Shown here: positions 1 to 7,278 of the stretch, in pieces
Numbering within the stretch: position 1 is the stretch's first letter
Layout of the letters: the number at the start of each line of letters is the position of its first letter
DNA from: an uncultured Porphyromonadaceae bacterium
Lineage (GTDB): Bacteria; Bacteroidota; Bacteroidia; Bacteroidales; Muribaculaceae
Length of the DNA: 12,077 nucleotides
Direction: 5' to 3'
Assembly (NCBI GenBank): GCA_905193995.1
Contig: CAJJQT010000029.1
Location: forward strand, 1 to 12,077
The notes under the pieces: model-generated
What the model was told of the DNA's origin: nothing
Database searches by the model: none
What the model saw: the letters and a program-made list of their open reading frames with translations, nothing else
Translations under genes and position numbers: made by a program

Positions 1-664
1 CCAGGCGGTTGTACTGCATGAACACGAGATTCCAGATCTCGATCACCTGCGGATGGTCGTGGTTGACGAGCTCGGCGCCGGCCACCGCCTTGCGTTCGCT
101 CTCGGGGCGCAGGTCGATGTGGATCTCCGAGCAGGGGCCGCAGGGGCCGGTGTCGCCCATTTCCCAGAAGTTGTCGTGCTTGTTGCCGTTGATGATGTGC
201 GATGCGGGCAGGTGTTTCTCCCAGATGGAGGCCGCTTCGTTGTCGCGCTCGAGGCCTTCGGACGGCGAGCCCTCGAAGACGGTGGCGTAGAGCCGCTCGG
301 GATCGAGCTTGAGCACGTCGACGAGGTACTCCCAGGCCCAGTCGATGGCTTCCTTCTTGAAGTAGTCGCCGAACGACCAGTTGCCGAGCATCTCGAACAT
401 GGTGTGGTGGTAGGTGTCGTGGCCGACCTCCTCGAGGTCGTTGTGCTTGCCGCTCACGCGAAGGCACTTCTGCGAGTCGGCCACGCGCACGTATTTCGCG
501 GCCTTGTTGCCTAATATGATGTCTTTGAACTGGTTCATGCCCGCGTTGGTGAACATCAGCGTCGGGTCATCCTTGATTACCATCGGAGCGGAGGGCACGA
601 TGTGATGGCCCTTCGACTCGAAAAAGTCTTTGAAAGACTTGCGTATTTCTTTAGCAGTCAACAT
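1..664 (-). CDS. alaS: Alanyl-tRNA synthetase, N-terminal part (cut by window edge)
   Basis: Cytoplasmic class II synthetase that charges tRNA-Ala with alanine. Only the first 221 codons are inside the window; the gene continues past position 1 and has no stop here. Translating the minus strand from the ATG at 664-662 gives [20 protein letters not shown], followed by features of the AlaRS catalytic core: a [10 protein letters not shown] block near residues 39-48, [18 protein letters not shown] near 86-103 (class II motif 2 region), GPCGPCSEI near 173-181, and [10 protein letters not shown] near 211-220. No in-frame start upstream fits better, and the N-terminus aligns with the usual AlaRS start. 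There is no Shine-Dalgarno; the leader just upstream is A-rich, as is common in Bacteroidetes. It is divergent from the M23 gene, with 129 bp between the two starts. The identity is secure; editing domain and C-Ala cannot be judged because they lie outside. Confidence 0.97.
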   Translation of the reverse strand, partial: MLTAKEIRKSFKDFFESKGHHIVPSAPMVIKDDPTLMFTNAGMNQFKDIILGNKAAKYVRVADSQKCLRVSGKHNDLEEVGHDTYHHTMFEMLGNWSFGDYFKKEAIDWAWEYLVDVLKLDPERLYATVFEGSPSEGLERDNEAASIWEKHLPASHIINGNKHDNFWEMGDTGPCGPCSEIHIDLRPESERKAVAGAELVNHDHPQVIEIWNLVFMQYNRL

Positions 665-737
665 ATTGAGTTGTTGGTTTATTTGTAGCTTCCTTTGCCG
701 GGCCGCGTTGCGTTGATTTTGTGGCCCTAAAATCGTG

Positions 738-768
738 CAAAATTACGCAAAAATCGCTAAATTTGCAA
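738..768 (-). promoter_or_regulatory. Predicted alaS promoter (TTG-N20-TAATTTTG)
   Basis: Read on the minus strand, TAATTTTG (745-738) matches the Bacteroidetes -7 consensus TAnnTTTG exactly, and TTG (768-766) stands 20 nt upstream, within the 17-23 nt spacing known for the housekeeping sigma factor of this phylum. Transcription would start near 731, leaving a leader of roughly 65 nt before the alaS ATG. The -33 element sits immediately against the -7 box of the oppositely oriented M23 promoter. Assigned by motif only. Confidence 0.6.
758..765 (+). promoter_or_regulatory. Predicted -7 box for the M23/MerR unit
   Basis: TAAATTTG is a perfect TAnnTTTG match placed 28 bp before the M23 start codon, giving a short leader of about 20 nt. 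I see no TTG at the expected -33 distance, so the promoter is either weak, activator-dependent or mis-assigned. Confidence 0.5.
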
Positions 769-793
769 GTGATATCACGTTTCAGCGCCGCCC

Positions 794-1765
794 ATGAGCC
801 AGAAAGCATTCTACCGCTATAACCCTGCCACGGAGCAGTACGAGCGCGTCTATCCGACGCGCCGCACACGTCTGTGGTCGACTCTGCGCCAGTATGTGGT
901 CGGCGCCGGAGTGGGGCTCGCGGTGTTCGTAGGCGCCTACTTCCTCCTCGATTTCCCGCGCGAGAAGGAGCTCCGCCGGGCCAATGCCCAGCTCGAGCTG
1001 CGCCTCCAGATGCTCGAGCGCCGAAGCGACGAGGCCCTCGCCGTGATGGAGGATATAGCGGCGCGCGACAACAACTTCTACCGTGTCCTCATGCAGGCCG
1101 ATCCCCTTTCGGCCGGCGACCGCTTCGCAGGCCTCGAGCGCCAGCGCAACTACGGGCGGCTCGACTCGCTCGAGGGCAGGGAGCTGCTGCGCACAGTCAC
1201 CGACAAGCTCGACCATCTCGACAACATGCTATACTCGCAGAGCAAATCGTTCGACTACCTGCGCGAGCGCGCATCGCACCAGTCCGACCGTCTGTCGCAC
1301 GTGCCGGCCATCCAGCCCATTTCATCGAAATACCTCAAGACCATGGCCTCGGGCTACGGCTACCGCCGCGACCCTATCTACGGCACCACACGCTTCCATG
1401 CCGGCATGGACTTCTCCAGTGCCATAGGCACGCCCGTCTACGCCACCGGCGACGGCACAGTCTGCTACAGCGACTGGCGCAGCGGCTACGGCAATCTCAT
1501 CGAAATCGATCACGGCTACAACTATACTACGCGCTACGGCCATCTGTCCGAAATACTCGTACGCGACGGCCAGGCCGTGCGCCGGGGCGACCTCATCGGC
1601 CGCGTCGGCAACACCGGCAAGTCCACCGGCCCGCACCTCCACTACGAGGTGCGCTTCAGGGGCGAGCCGCAGAATCCCGTGAACTACTATTTTATGGACC
1701 TGACGCCTGAGCAGTACGACGAGATGATACGTCAGGCCGACAATGCCGCACATCTGATGGACTGA
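794..1765 (+). CDS. Membrane-anchored M23 family zinc endopeptidase
   Basis: Predicted peptidoglycan (murein) endopeptidase acting in the periplasm. The 323-residue protein has a short basic cytoplasmic N-terminus (residues 1-33, including RRTRLW), one membrane segment at about 34-52 (VVGAGVGLAVFVGAYFLL), a coiled-coil-prone stretch at about 55-85, a helical linker to about 175, and a C-terminal lysostaphin/LytM (M23) domain from about 185 to 300. The zinc and catalytic residues are present: HxxxD as H202-x3-D206 and HxH as H281-x-H283 (HLHYE). It therefore looks active rather than a degenerate EnvC-like activator. The N-terminus (AFYRYNPATEQYERVYPT) resembles the conserved Bacteroidales M23 protein found next to alaS. 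No Shine-Dalgarno is visible; the ATG at 794 is chosen because the leader encodes the family-typical start. It is followed after 2 bp by the MerR gene, so co-transcription and translational coupling are likely. The exact cleaved bond cannot be told from sequence. Confidence 0.93.
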   Translation: MSQKAFYRYNPATEQYERVYPTRRTRLWSTLRQYVVGAGVGLAVFVGAYFLLDFPREKELRRANAQLELRLQMLERRSDEALAVMEDIAARDNNFYRVLMQADPLSAGDRFAGLERQRNYGRLDSLEGRELLRTVTDKLDHLDNMLYSQSKSFDYLRERASHQSDRLSHVPAIQPISSKYLKTMASGYGYRRDPIYGTTRFHAGMDFSSAIGTPVYATGDGTVCYSDWRSGYGNLIEIDHGYNYTTRYGHLSEILVRDGQAVRRGDLIGRVGNTGKSTGPHLHYEVRFRGEPQNPVNYYFMDLTPEQYDEMIRQADNAAHLMD

Positions 1766-1767
1766 TC

Positions 1768-2115
1768 ATGAAAGACCTTGACAAAAAATTCTACAAAATC
1801 GGCGAGGTTGCCGACATTCTCGAGATCCCGCAGTCGACCCTGCGCTTCTGGGAGAAGAAATTCACGCTGATCAAGCCGCGGCGCAATGCCGGCGGCACAC
1901 GCTTCTACACCCCCGACGACGTCGAGAAAATCCGCATGATCTACTTCCTGGTGCGCGATAAGGGCCTGCGCCTCGAGGCTGCCGAGGACCATCTGCGCAA
2001 CAATTCGTCGGGCGTCTCGCGCCGTTTCGAGGCCGTCTCGCGCCTGCGCCGCGTCAAGGCCGGGCTCGAGACCATTCTCGAGGCCATCGAGGCGCGCCGC
2101 CGTTCCAAAAACTGA
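1768..2115 (+). CDS. Small MerR-family transcriptional regulator
   Basis: A 115-residue DNA-binding protein of the MerR family. The winged helix-turn-helix is at about residues 8-75: KIGEVADILEIPQSTLRFWE contains the recognition helix, and GGTRFYTPDDVEKIRMIYFL gives the wing and the following helix. The remaining residues, to about 112, are charged and helical (RRVKAGLETILEAIEARRR) and would form the dimerisation coiled coil. There is no effector-binding domain and no cysteine, so metal or thiol sensing of the MerR/SoxR type is unlikely. The start ATG lies 2 bp after the M23 stop (TGATCATG), suggesting coupled translation from the same mRNA. Its target is unknown; autoregulation of the M23 unit or control of envelope genes is only a guess. 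The stop codon abuts the stop of the convergent ABC-F gene. Confidence 0.9.
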   Translation: MKDLDKKFYKIGEVADILEIPQSTLRFWEKKFTLIKPRRNAGGTRFYTPDDVEKIRMIYFLVRDKGLRLEAAEDHLRNNSSGVSRRFEAVSRLRRVKAGLETILEAIEARRRSKN

Positions 2116-4101
2116 TTATTTTTCGAGTTCTTCGAGCTCGATTGTCGCCAGCTCCCACACGCTCATGGCGTTTTCGAGATCCTTGACCGTAGCGGCGTGC
2201 CGGTCGTAGATGCCGGGGTCAGAGGCTGCGGCGGGGTCGGCCAGGGCGGTCTCGATGTCCTTGACAGCCTGTTCCAGCTCGGCCACGCGGGCTTCGGCCT
2301 CCTCGACCTTGCGGCGCGCGCGCTTCACCATCTTGTCGCGTTCGCGCTGTTCGGCGTAGCTCAGGCGCGGCGCCGTCTTCGCGGCCGGCCTGTCGGGCCT
2401 TTCAGCCGCCGCGGCTGCTTTAGGCGCGTTTTTGGTCTGCGGCTGCTGCTTCGGCGCGGGCGCGGGTTCGTTTTTCTCGAGCTCGCGCAGCGAGTCGATG
2501 CGTTTGCGCTCCAGGAAGTCGTAGATGCCGCCCAGATGCTCGCGCACGCGGCCCCCGCCGAATTCGTAGACCTTCTCGACCAGGCCGTTGAGGAAGTCGC
2601 GGTCGTGGCTCACGAGGATGACGGTGCCGTCAAAGTCCTTGATGGCCTGCTTGAGCACGTCCTTGGTCTTGATGTCGAGGTGGTTGGTGGGCTCGTCGAG
2701 GATCAGCAGGTTGACGGGTTGCAGCAGCAGGCGTATCATGGCCAGACGCGTGCGCTCGCCCCCCGACAGCACCTTCACCTTCTTGTCCGAAGCCTCGCCG
2801 CCGAACATGAAGGCGCCCAGGATGTCGCGGATCTTCGTGCGGATGTCGCCTACGGCCACGCGGTCGATTGTGTCGAAGACGGTTACCTCGCCGTCGAGCA
2901 GCGACGCCTGGTTCTGGGCGAAGTAGCCTATCTGCACGTTGTGGCCGATCTTGAGCTCGCCCGTGAAGGGTATCTCGCCCATGATGCACTTGACCAGCGT
3001 CGACTTGCCTTCGCCGTTCTTGCCCACGAAGGCCACCTTTTCGCCCCGGCGGATAGTGAATGTCGCGCCGTCGAATACCTGGTGGTCGCCGTAGGTCTTG
3101 CCGACGTTATCGGCGATGACCGGAAAGTCGCCCGAGCGCGGCGCCGGCGGGAAGCGCAGGCTGATGTGCGACGTGTCGATCTCGTCGACCTCGATGCGCT
3201 CGATCTTGGCCAGCTGCTTCATGCGGCTCTGCACCTGCACGGCTTTGGTGGCCTTGTAGCGGAACCGCTCGATGAAGGCCTCGGTGTCGGCGATCTGCTT
3301 CTGCTGGTTGTTGTAGGCGCGCATCTGCTGCTCGAGGCGTTCGGCCCGCAGGGCCACGTAGCGCGTGTAGTTCACGTTGTAGTCGTAGATCTTGCCCAGC
3401 GATATCTCGATGGTGCGCTGCGTGACGTTGTCGAGGAAAGCGCGGTCGTGGCTCACGAGCACCACCGCCTTGGCCTTGGTGATCAGGAAGTTCTCGAGCC
3501 ACTGTATCGACTCTATGTCGAGGTGGTTGGTGGGTTCGTCGAGCAGCAGCACGTCGGGGCGCCGCAGCAGCAGCTTGGCCAGCTCGATGCGCATGCGCCA
3601 GCCGCCGCTGAATTCCGAGGTCGGCCGCCCGAAGTCGCTGCGCACGAAGCCCAGGCCCAGGAGCGTCTTCTCGAGCTCGGCGCGGCAGTTGTCGGCCTGC
3701 GCCAGGGCCAGCTGCTCGGTGAGCGATGTCATGTCGTCGATCAGCTTGCGGTAGGCGTCCGAGTCGTAGTCGGTGCGCTCGGCCAGCTCGGCGTTCATGG
3801 CGTCGAGCCGCCGCTGCATGTCGTCGATGTGTGCGAAAGCCTTGCCTACTTCCTGCTCCACCGTCACCGTGTCGTCGGTGATCATGGTCTGGGGCAGATA
3901 CCCTACGGTGACTCCGGCCGGCACGGCCACAGAGCCCGATGTCGGCTTCTGCAGCCCGGCTATGATCTTGAGCATTGTCGACTTGCCGGCGCCGTTCTTG
4001 CCCGTGAGCGCTATGCGGTCCTTGTCGTTGATCACATAGCTGACATTGTCGAACAGCGACCGTGCGCTGAATTCTACCGATAGATTGTTGATTGAGATCA
4101 T
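2116..4101 (-). CDS. ABC-F family ATPase (Uup/YdiF-like translation factor)
   Basis: A soluble 661-residue protein with two ATP-binding cassettes and no membrane segment, as in ABC-F proteins that bind the ribosomal E site. Cassette 1: Walker A GKNGAGKST at 34-42, signature SGGWRM at 165-170, Walker B LLLDEPTNHLD at 185-195, switch SHDRAF at 217-222. Linker with long charged helices at about 230-325 (interdomain P-site-tRNA interacting region). Cassette 2: Walker A GKNGEGKST at 360-368, signature LSGGER at 445-450, Walker B LILDEPTNHLD at 466-476, SHDRDF at 498-503. Both catalytic glutamates (E189, E470) are kept. A low-complexity Ala/Pro/Lys stretch at about 545-578 leads to a C-terminal coiled coil (about 580-661), as in Uup. 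It follows glmM by 70 bp on the same strand and is convergent with merR. The length and housekeeping context argue for a general translation or ribosome-rescue ATPase rather than an acquired antibiotic-resistance type, but that is inference. Confidence 0.93.
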   Translation of the reverse strand: MISINNLSVEFSARSLFDNVSYVINDKDRIALTGKNGAGKSTMLKIIAGLQKPTSGSVAVPAGVTVGYLPQTMITDDTVTVEQEVGKAFAHIDDMQRRLDAMNAELAERTDYDSDAYRKLIDDMTSLTEQLALAQADNCRAELEKTLLGLGFVRSDFGRPTSEFSGGWRMRIELAKLLLRRPDVLLLDEPTNHLDIESIQWLENFLITKAKAVVLVSHDRAFLDNVTQRTIEISLGKIYDYNVNYTRYVALRAERLEQQMRAYNNQQKQIADTEAFIERFRYKATKAVQVQSRMKQLAKIERIEVDEIDTSHISLRFPPAPRSGDFPVIADNVGKTYGDHQVFDGATFTIRRGEKVAFVGKNGEGKSTLVKCIMGEIPFTGELKIGHNVQIGYFAQNQASLLDGEVTVFDTIDRVAVGDIRTKIRDILGAFMFGGEASDKKVKVLSGGERTRLAMIRLLLQPVNLLILDEPTNHLDIKTKDVLKQAIKDFDGTVILVSHDRDFLNGLVEKVYEFGGGRVREHLGGIYDFLERKRIDSLRELEKNEPAPAPKQQPQTKNAPKAAAAAERPDRPAAKTAPRLSYAEQRERDKMVKRARRKVEEAEARVAELEQAVKDIETALADPAAASDPGIYDRHAATVKDLENAMSVWELATIELEELEK

Positions 4102-4120
4102 GACTTGTATTTTCGTAGCG

Positions 4121-4154
4121 AGCGGTCCGCCCCGGCTGTGGGGAGCGGACCGCT
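4121..4154 (-). terminator. Strong hairpin between glmM and the ABC-F gene
   Basis: A perfect 10-bp inverted repeat (AGCGGTCCGC at 4121-4130, GCGGACCGCT at 4145-4154), extended by three more pairs (4131-4133 with 4141-4143) past a one-base bulge at 4144, closing on a 7-nt loop. It lies 17 nt after the glmM stop and 19 nt before the ABC-F start. No T-run follows on either strand, so it is not a canonical intrinsic terminator; it could be a weak terminator, a processing or stability element, or an attenuator for the ABC-F gene. Confidence 0.45.
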
Positions 4155-4171
4155 GTAGGAGTTTCAGAGTG

Positions 4172-5560
4172 TTATGCGATCATGTCGAGGATCACCTGCT
4201 TGACCTGCTCGGCCAGCAGCCGGGCGCCTTCCTCGGTCGAGGCTTCGGCGTAGACGCGGACGATGGGTTCGGTGTTGGAGCGGCGCAGGTGCACCCACTT
4301 GTCGGCGAAGTCGATCTTGACGCCGTCGATGTCGGTGATCTTTTCGCCTGCATACTTGTCCTTCACCTTTGCGAGCAGCGCGTCGACGTCGAGTCCGGGC
4401 GTGAGCTGCACCTTGGTTTTGTAGATGCTGTATTCGGGCAGGGCGGCGCGGATTTCCGAGGGCTTCTTGCCTGTCTTGGCCATCATGGTCAGGAACAGGG
4501 CCACGCCCACCAGCGCGTCGCGGCCGTAGTGGATGGCGGGATAGATGACGCCGCCGTTGCCCTCGCCGCCGATCACGGCGCCCGTGCGCTTCATCTCTGT
4601 GGTGACGTTCACCTCGCCCACTGCGGCGGCCGAGTACTTGCAGCCGTGGCGCTCGGTGACGTCGCGCAGCGCGCGGCTCGAGCTCAGGTTCGACACCGTC
4701 GGGCCCGGAGTGTAGCCCAGCACGTAGTCGGCGATCGATACCAGGGTGTATTCCTCGCCGAACATCTCGCCCCCGTCCTTGACGATAGCCAGGCGGTCGA
4801 CGTCGGGGTCGACCACGAACCCTACGTCGGCGCCGCTCTCCTTCACAAGCGCAGCTATGTCGGTGAGGTTTTCGGGGATCGGCTCGGGCGTGTGGGCGAA
4901 CTTGCCGGTGGCGTCGCAGTTGAGCTCGATGACGTTCTTCACGCCCAGGGCGTGGAGAAGCTGGGGTATGACGATGCCGCCCACGGAGTTGACCGCGTCT
5001 ACGGCCACGGTGAAGTTGGCCTTCGCTATGGCGTCGCGGTCGACGAGGTCGAGGTTGAGCACCATGTCGATGTGGCGGCGGTTGTAGGTGTCGTTGGTGT
5101 AGAGGTGGCCCAGATCGCCGACTTCGGCGAACGTGAACGATTCTTCTTCGGCGATGCGCAGCACTTCCTTGCCCTCGGCGTCGCTGAGGAATTCGCCCCG
5201 CTCGTTCAGCAGCTTGAGTGCGTTCCACTGCAGCGGATTGTGCGATGCCGTAAGGATGAGGCCGCCGCAGGCGTGTTCCTTGGTGACGGCGATTTCGGTC
5301 GTAGGCGTCGAGGCCAGGCCGATGTTCACTACGTGGAATCCCATGCCGATCAGTGTGCCGGTGACGATGTCGAGGACCATCTTGCCCGACAGGCGGGCGT
5401 CGCGCCCTACGACTATTGTGCGCGAGGTCTTGGTCGTGTTTTTGGCGATAAAGGTCGCGTAGGCTGCCGTGAACTTGACTATGTCGAGCGGCGACAGTCC
5501 TTCGCCGGGACGGCCGCCGATGGTGCCGCGGATGCCCGAGATGGATTTTATAAGAGCCAT
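4172..5560 (-). CDS. glmM: Phosphoglucosamine mutase (GlmM, archaeal-type phosphohexomutase)
   Basis: Cytosolic alpha-D-phosphohexomutase, most likely converting glucosamine-6-phosphate to glucosamine-1-phosphate on the way to UDP-GlcNAc for peptidoglycan and LPS. The 462-residue protein has the four expected motifs: phosphoserine loop TASHNP with S106; metal-binding DPDVDR at 251-256; sugar-binding loop GEGNGG at 332-337; phosphate-binding RRSNTEP at 426-432. The N-terminal SISGIRGTIGG is characteristic. The metal loop (DPDVDR) and sugar loop (GEGNGG) differ from classical bacterial GlmM (DGDGDR, GEQSGH) and from PMM/PGM (GEMSGH); they fit the GlmM subgroup first described in archaea and also seen in Bacteroidetes. 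It starts 15 bp after the DUF4827 gene and is probably in the same operon. No other promoter is seen in that gap. Specificity for phosphoglucosamine rather than glucose or mannose phosphates is inferred from family. Confidence 0.9.
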   Translation of the reverse strand: MALIKSISGIRGTIGGRPGEGLSPLDIVKFTAAYATFIAKNTTKTSRTIVVGRDARLSGKMVLDIVTGTLIGMGFHVVNIGLASTPTTEIAVTKEHACGGLILTASHNPLQWNALKLLNERGEFLSDAEGKEVLRIAEEESFTFAEVGDLGHLYTNDTYNRRHIDMVLNLDLVDRDAIAKANFTVAVDAVNSVGGIVIPQLLHALGVKNVIELNCDATGKFAHTPEPIPENLTDIAALVKESGADVGFVVDPDVDRLAIVKDGGEMFGEEYTLVSIADYVLGYTPGPTVSNLSSSRALRDVTERHGCKYSAAAVGEVNVTTEMKRTGAVIGGEGNGGVIYPAIHYGRDALVGVALFLTMMAKTGKKPSEIRAALPEYSIYKTKVQLTPGLDVDALLAKVKDKYAGEKITDIDGVKIDFADKWVHLRRSNTEPIVRVYAEASTEEGARLLAEQVKQVILDMIA

Positions 5561-5575
5561 AGTTGTATTTAGTTG

Positions 5576-6151
5576 TTAGATTTTAGGTCTGAAGTAACGG
5601 ATGTTGTAGAGGTAGGGGGTCACGTACGACATTTCGCCCGGCATGCCCCACTGCGACTTGATCACGATGTTCACCACGCAGTCGACCGGCAGGTACGACA
5701 GCGGCTTCTGGATGCCCGGACCGAAGTCGTACGACGAGGCGATCTGGTAGTTGTTGTAGCGGAACGACAGATTGCCGTTCAGCACGTCGTCGTTGCCTTC
5801 CGAGACGCTGAACTCGCCGTTGTCGTACGAGGCTATGTTGTAGCGCGTGAACCGGAAGTAGATCTGCTCGTCGTCCTTGACGCGGTTGCCCGGTGTGCCC
5901 GGGTCTATGACCTGCATGTAGAGCATGCCGTCCTCGTCCAGGCGGTAGTAGGGCGCGCCCGGGCCCGACTCGAACACCGAGTCGGCCGGCACCTCGTTGA
6001 TCACGTGCTGGTCGGCCAGAAAGCGGTTGACGTCGGCGTTTTCGGTGTTGAGCAGCTTGGCGTAGGAGCGGTCGTCGCCGCACGAGCCCACCGCGGCGGC
6101 CGATGCCGTCAGCAGCAGCGCGAGAGCCAGGTTGTGGAGTATCTTCTTCAT
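5576..6151 (-). CDS. DUF4827-type lipoprotein, possibly FKBP-like
   Basis: A 191-residue secreted lipoprotein of unknown function. The first 23 residues are a type II signal peptide (MKKILHNLALALLLTASAAA) with the lipobox VGSC, so C24 would be lipidated. The residues after the cysteine are GDD, acidic in the manner of Bacteroidetes surface-export signals, but the match is short. The mature part looks like the Bacteroidetes DUF4827 family. From about residue 93 the pattern of strands (EQIYFRFTRYNI, then YLPVDCVVNIVIKSQWG, then LYNIRYFRP) recalls FKBP-type peptidyl-prolyl isomerases, in which a VVIP-type strand precedes a YG/WG turn and a final beta strand; isomerase active-site residues are not clearly conserved, so catalytic activity is doubtful. 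It sits between nrnA and glmM with 15-bp gaps on both sides, implying one operon, but nothing visible links its job to either neighbour. Confidence 0.8.
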   Translation of the reverse strand: MKKILHNLALALLLTASAAAVGSCGDDRSYAKLLNTENADVNRFLADQHVINEVPADSVFESGPGAPYYRLDEDGMLYMQVIDPGTPGNRVKDDEQIYFRFTRYNIASYDNGEFSVSEGNDDVLNGNLSFRYNNYQIASSYDFGPGIQKPLSYLPVDCVVNIVIKSQWGMPGEMSYVTPYLYNIRYFRPKI

Positions 6152-6166
6152 TGTGAAGTTGCGGGA

Positions 6167-7201
6167 TTATCTGTTTGCTAAGTAGAGTTTTTTGTTGGTC
6201 TCGAGCAGCGAGCGGAAGAGGTCGGCCGCCTGTTCCAGCGTGCCCGGAAATTCGCCGCCGGCGGCGTTGCGGTGCCCGCCACCCCCGAAATGCTCGTGGC
6301 AGAGCTCGTTGACCGGGAAGTCGCCCAGCGACCGCATCGACACCTTCACGTAGCCGTCCTCCTCGCGCAGATAGCACGAGTACACCACCTCCGGGATGGC
6401 CAGCGGCCTGTTCACCAGCCCTTCGGTGTCGCCCTTTACGTAGTGGAAGCGGTTCAGCTCCGCCCGCGACAGCGTGATCAGTGCCGCCCCGGCCTCCGGA
6501 AATACTTCCATCTTCTCCAGCAGGGCGTATGAGTTGAGCCGCATGCTGTCCTCGCTGTGGGTCTCGAACTGGCGGCGGTATATTTGCTCGATGTTGGCCC
6601 CGAGCTTCATCAGCTCCGCCACCACTATGTGGATCTCCGGGTCGGAGGCGTTGTACGAGAAGTTGCCCGTGTCGGTCATCATGCCCGTCAGCAGGCATTC
6701 GGCGGCGGCCTTGTCGATCATGGTGAACAGCTCCAGGCCGCACAGCACGCGGAAGAGCAGATAGCACGTCGACGACATCTCCGGCCGCGATATCGTCACG
6801 GCGGCGAAGTCGGCCGGGTGCAGGTGGTGGTCGATCATCACCTTGGGCGCCGTAGCTTTCAGTATTTCAGGCCCCAGAGCGCCTGCGCGCCCCGGCTCGT
6901 TGAAGTCGACGCAGATGATCAGGTCGGCGTCGGCGATGAGCTTGCGGGCGAAGTCGGGGTAGCGGGTGGCGTCGGTGGCGTCCTTCGCACCCGGCAGCTT
7001 GCGCAGCAGCGGCGGCAGCATGTCGGGGAGGATCACGCGGACTTCCTTGCCCAGGTGCCCCAGCACATGCATCAGCGCCAGCGACGAGCCGGCGGCGTCC
7101 CCGTCGGGCGCGCTGTGGGTCACCACCACTATGCGTTCGCTGTCGTTCAGCAGCGAGCGCAGCGATTTCAGTTTGCGTTCTTCGTGCAGGCTCGATATCA
7201 T
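6167..7201 (-). CDS. nrnA: DHH/DHHA1 phosphoesterase, NrnA-like oligoribonuclease/pAp phosphatase
   Basis: A cytosolic Mn-dependent phosphoesterase of 344 residues, most like NrnA, which degrades very short RNA and dephosphorylates 3'-phosphoadenosine 5'-phosphate. DHH domain: motif I H29-SAP-DGD (H29, D33, D35), motif II D99 in CVDFNEPGRAG, motif III DHH at 124-126 (VMIDHHLHP), motif IV D177 in GMMTDTGNF. DHHA1 substrate domain: GGGGHRNAAGG at 306-316. All expected metal ligands are present and the length is normal for NrnA (about 310-345). Start ATG at 7201 lies about 24 bp downstream of a perfect -7 box. It is the first gene of a cluster with the DUF4827 lipoprotein and glmM. Separating NrnA from related cyclic-dinucleotide phosphodiesterases (PgpH/GdpP or soluble DhhP types) needs phylogeny, but the absence of membrane and GGDEF parts excludes GdpP. 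Confidence 0.88.
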   Translation of the reverse strand: MISSLHEERKLKSLRSLLNDSERIVVVTHSAPDGDAAGSSLALMHVLGHLGKEVRVILPDMLPPLLRKLPGAKDATDATRYPDFARKLIADADLIICVDFNEPGRAGALGPEILKATAPKVMIDHHLHPADFAAVTISRPEMSSTCYLLFRVLCGLELFTMIDKAAAECLLTGMMTDTGNFSYNASDPEIHIVVAELMKLGANIEQIYRRQFETHSEDSMRLNSYALLEKMEVFPEAGAALITLSRAELNRFHYVKGDTEGLVNRPLAIPEVVYSCYLREEDGYVKVSMRSLGDFPVNELCHEHFGGGGHRNAAGGEFPGTLEQAADLFRSLLETNKKLYLANR

Positions 7202-7224
7202 ACTTGCTGTCTCGTATTATCTCG

Positions 7225-7232
7225 CAAAGGTA
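7225..7232 (-). promoter_or_regulatory. Predicted -7 box for the nrnA-DUF4827-glmM unit
   Basis: On the minus strand TACCTTTG is an exact TAnnTTTG match in an AT-rich stretch (7202-7275). It would start transcription near 7218, giving a leader of about 17 nt. A -33 TTG is not seen at 17-23 nt. It lies between the terminator of the upstream ompA-like gene and the nrnA start, which is where a separate promoter is needed. Confidence 0.6.
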
Positions 7233-7278
7233 ATAATAAATTCTCGAATCTCCCCCTCCTTTTAATATTTATTCACAA

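Noticed and set aside
2197..4083. A 628-codon open frame on the plus strand opposite the ABC-F gene
   Set aside because: It is the mirror of a GC-rich, codon-biased gene: low-complexity, V/L/A/H/R-rich translation with no domain, while the minus strand has complete ABC-F motifs.
4046..5572. A 508-codon open frame on the plus strand opposite glmM
   Set aside because: Compositionally skewed antisense shadow; it also crosses the glmM/ABC-F gap and hairpin. No recognisable protein features.
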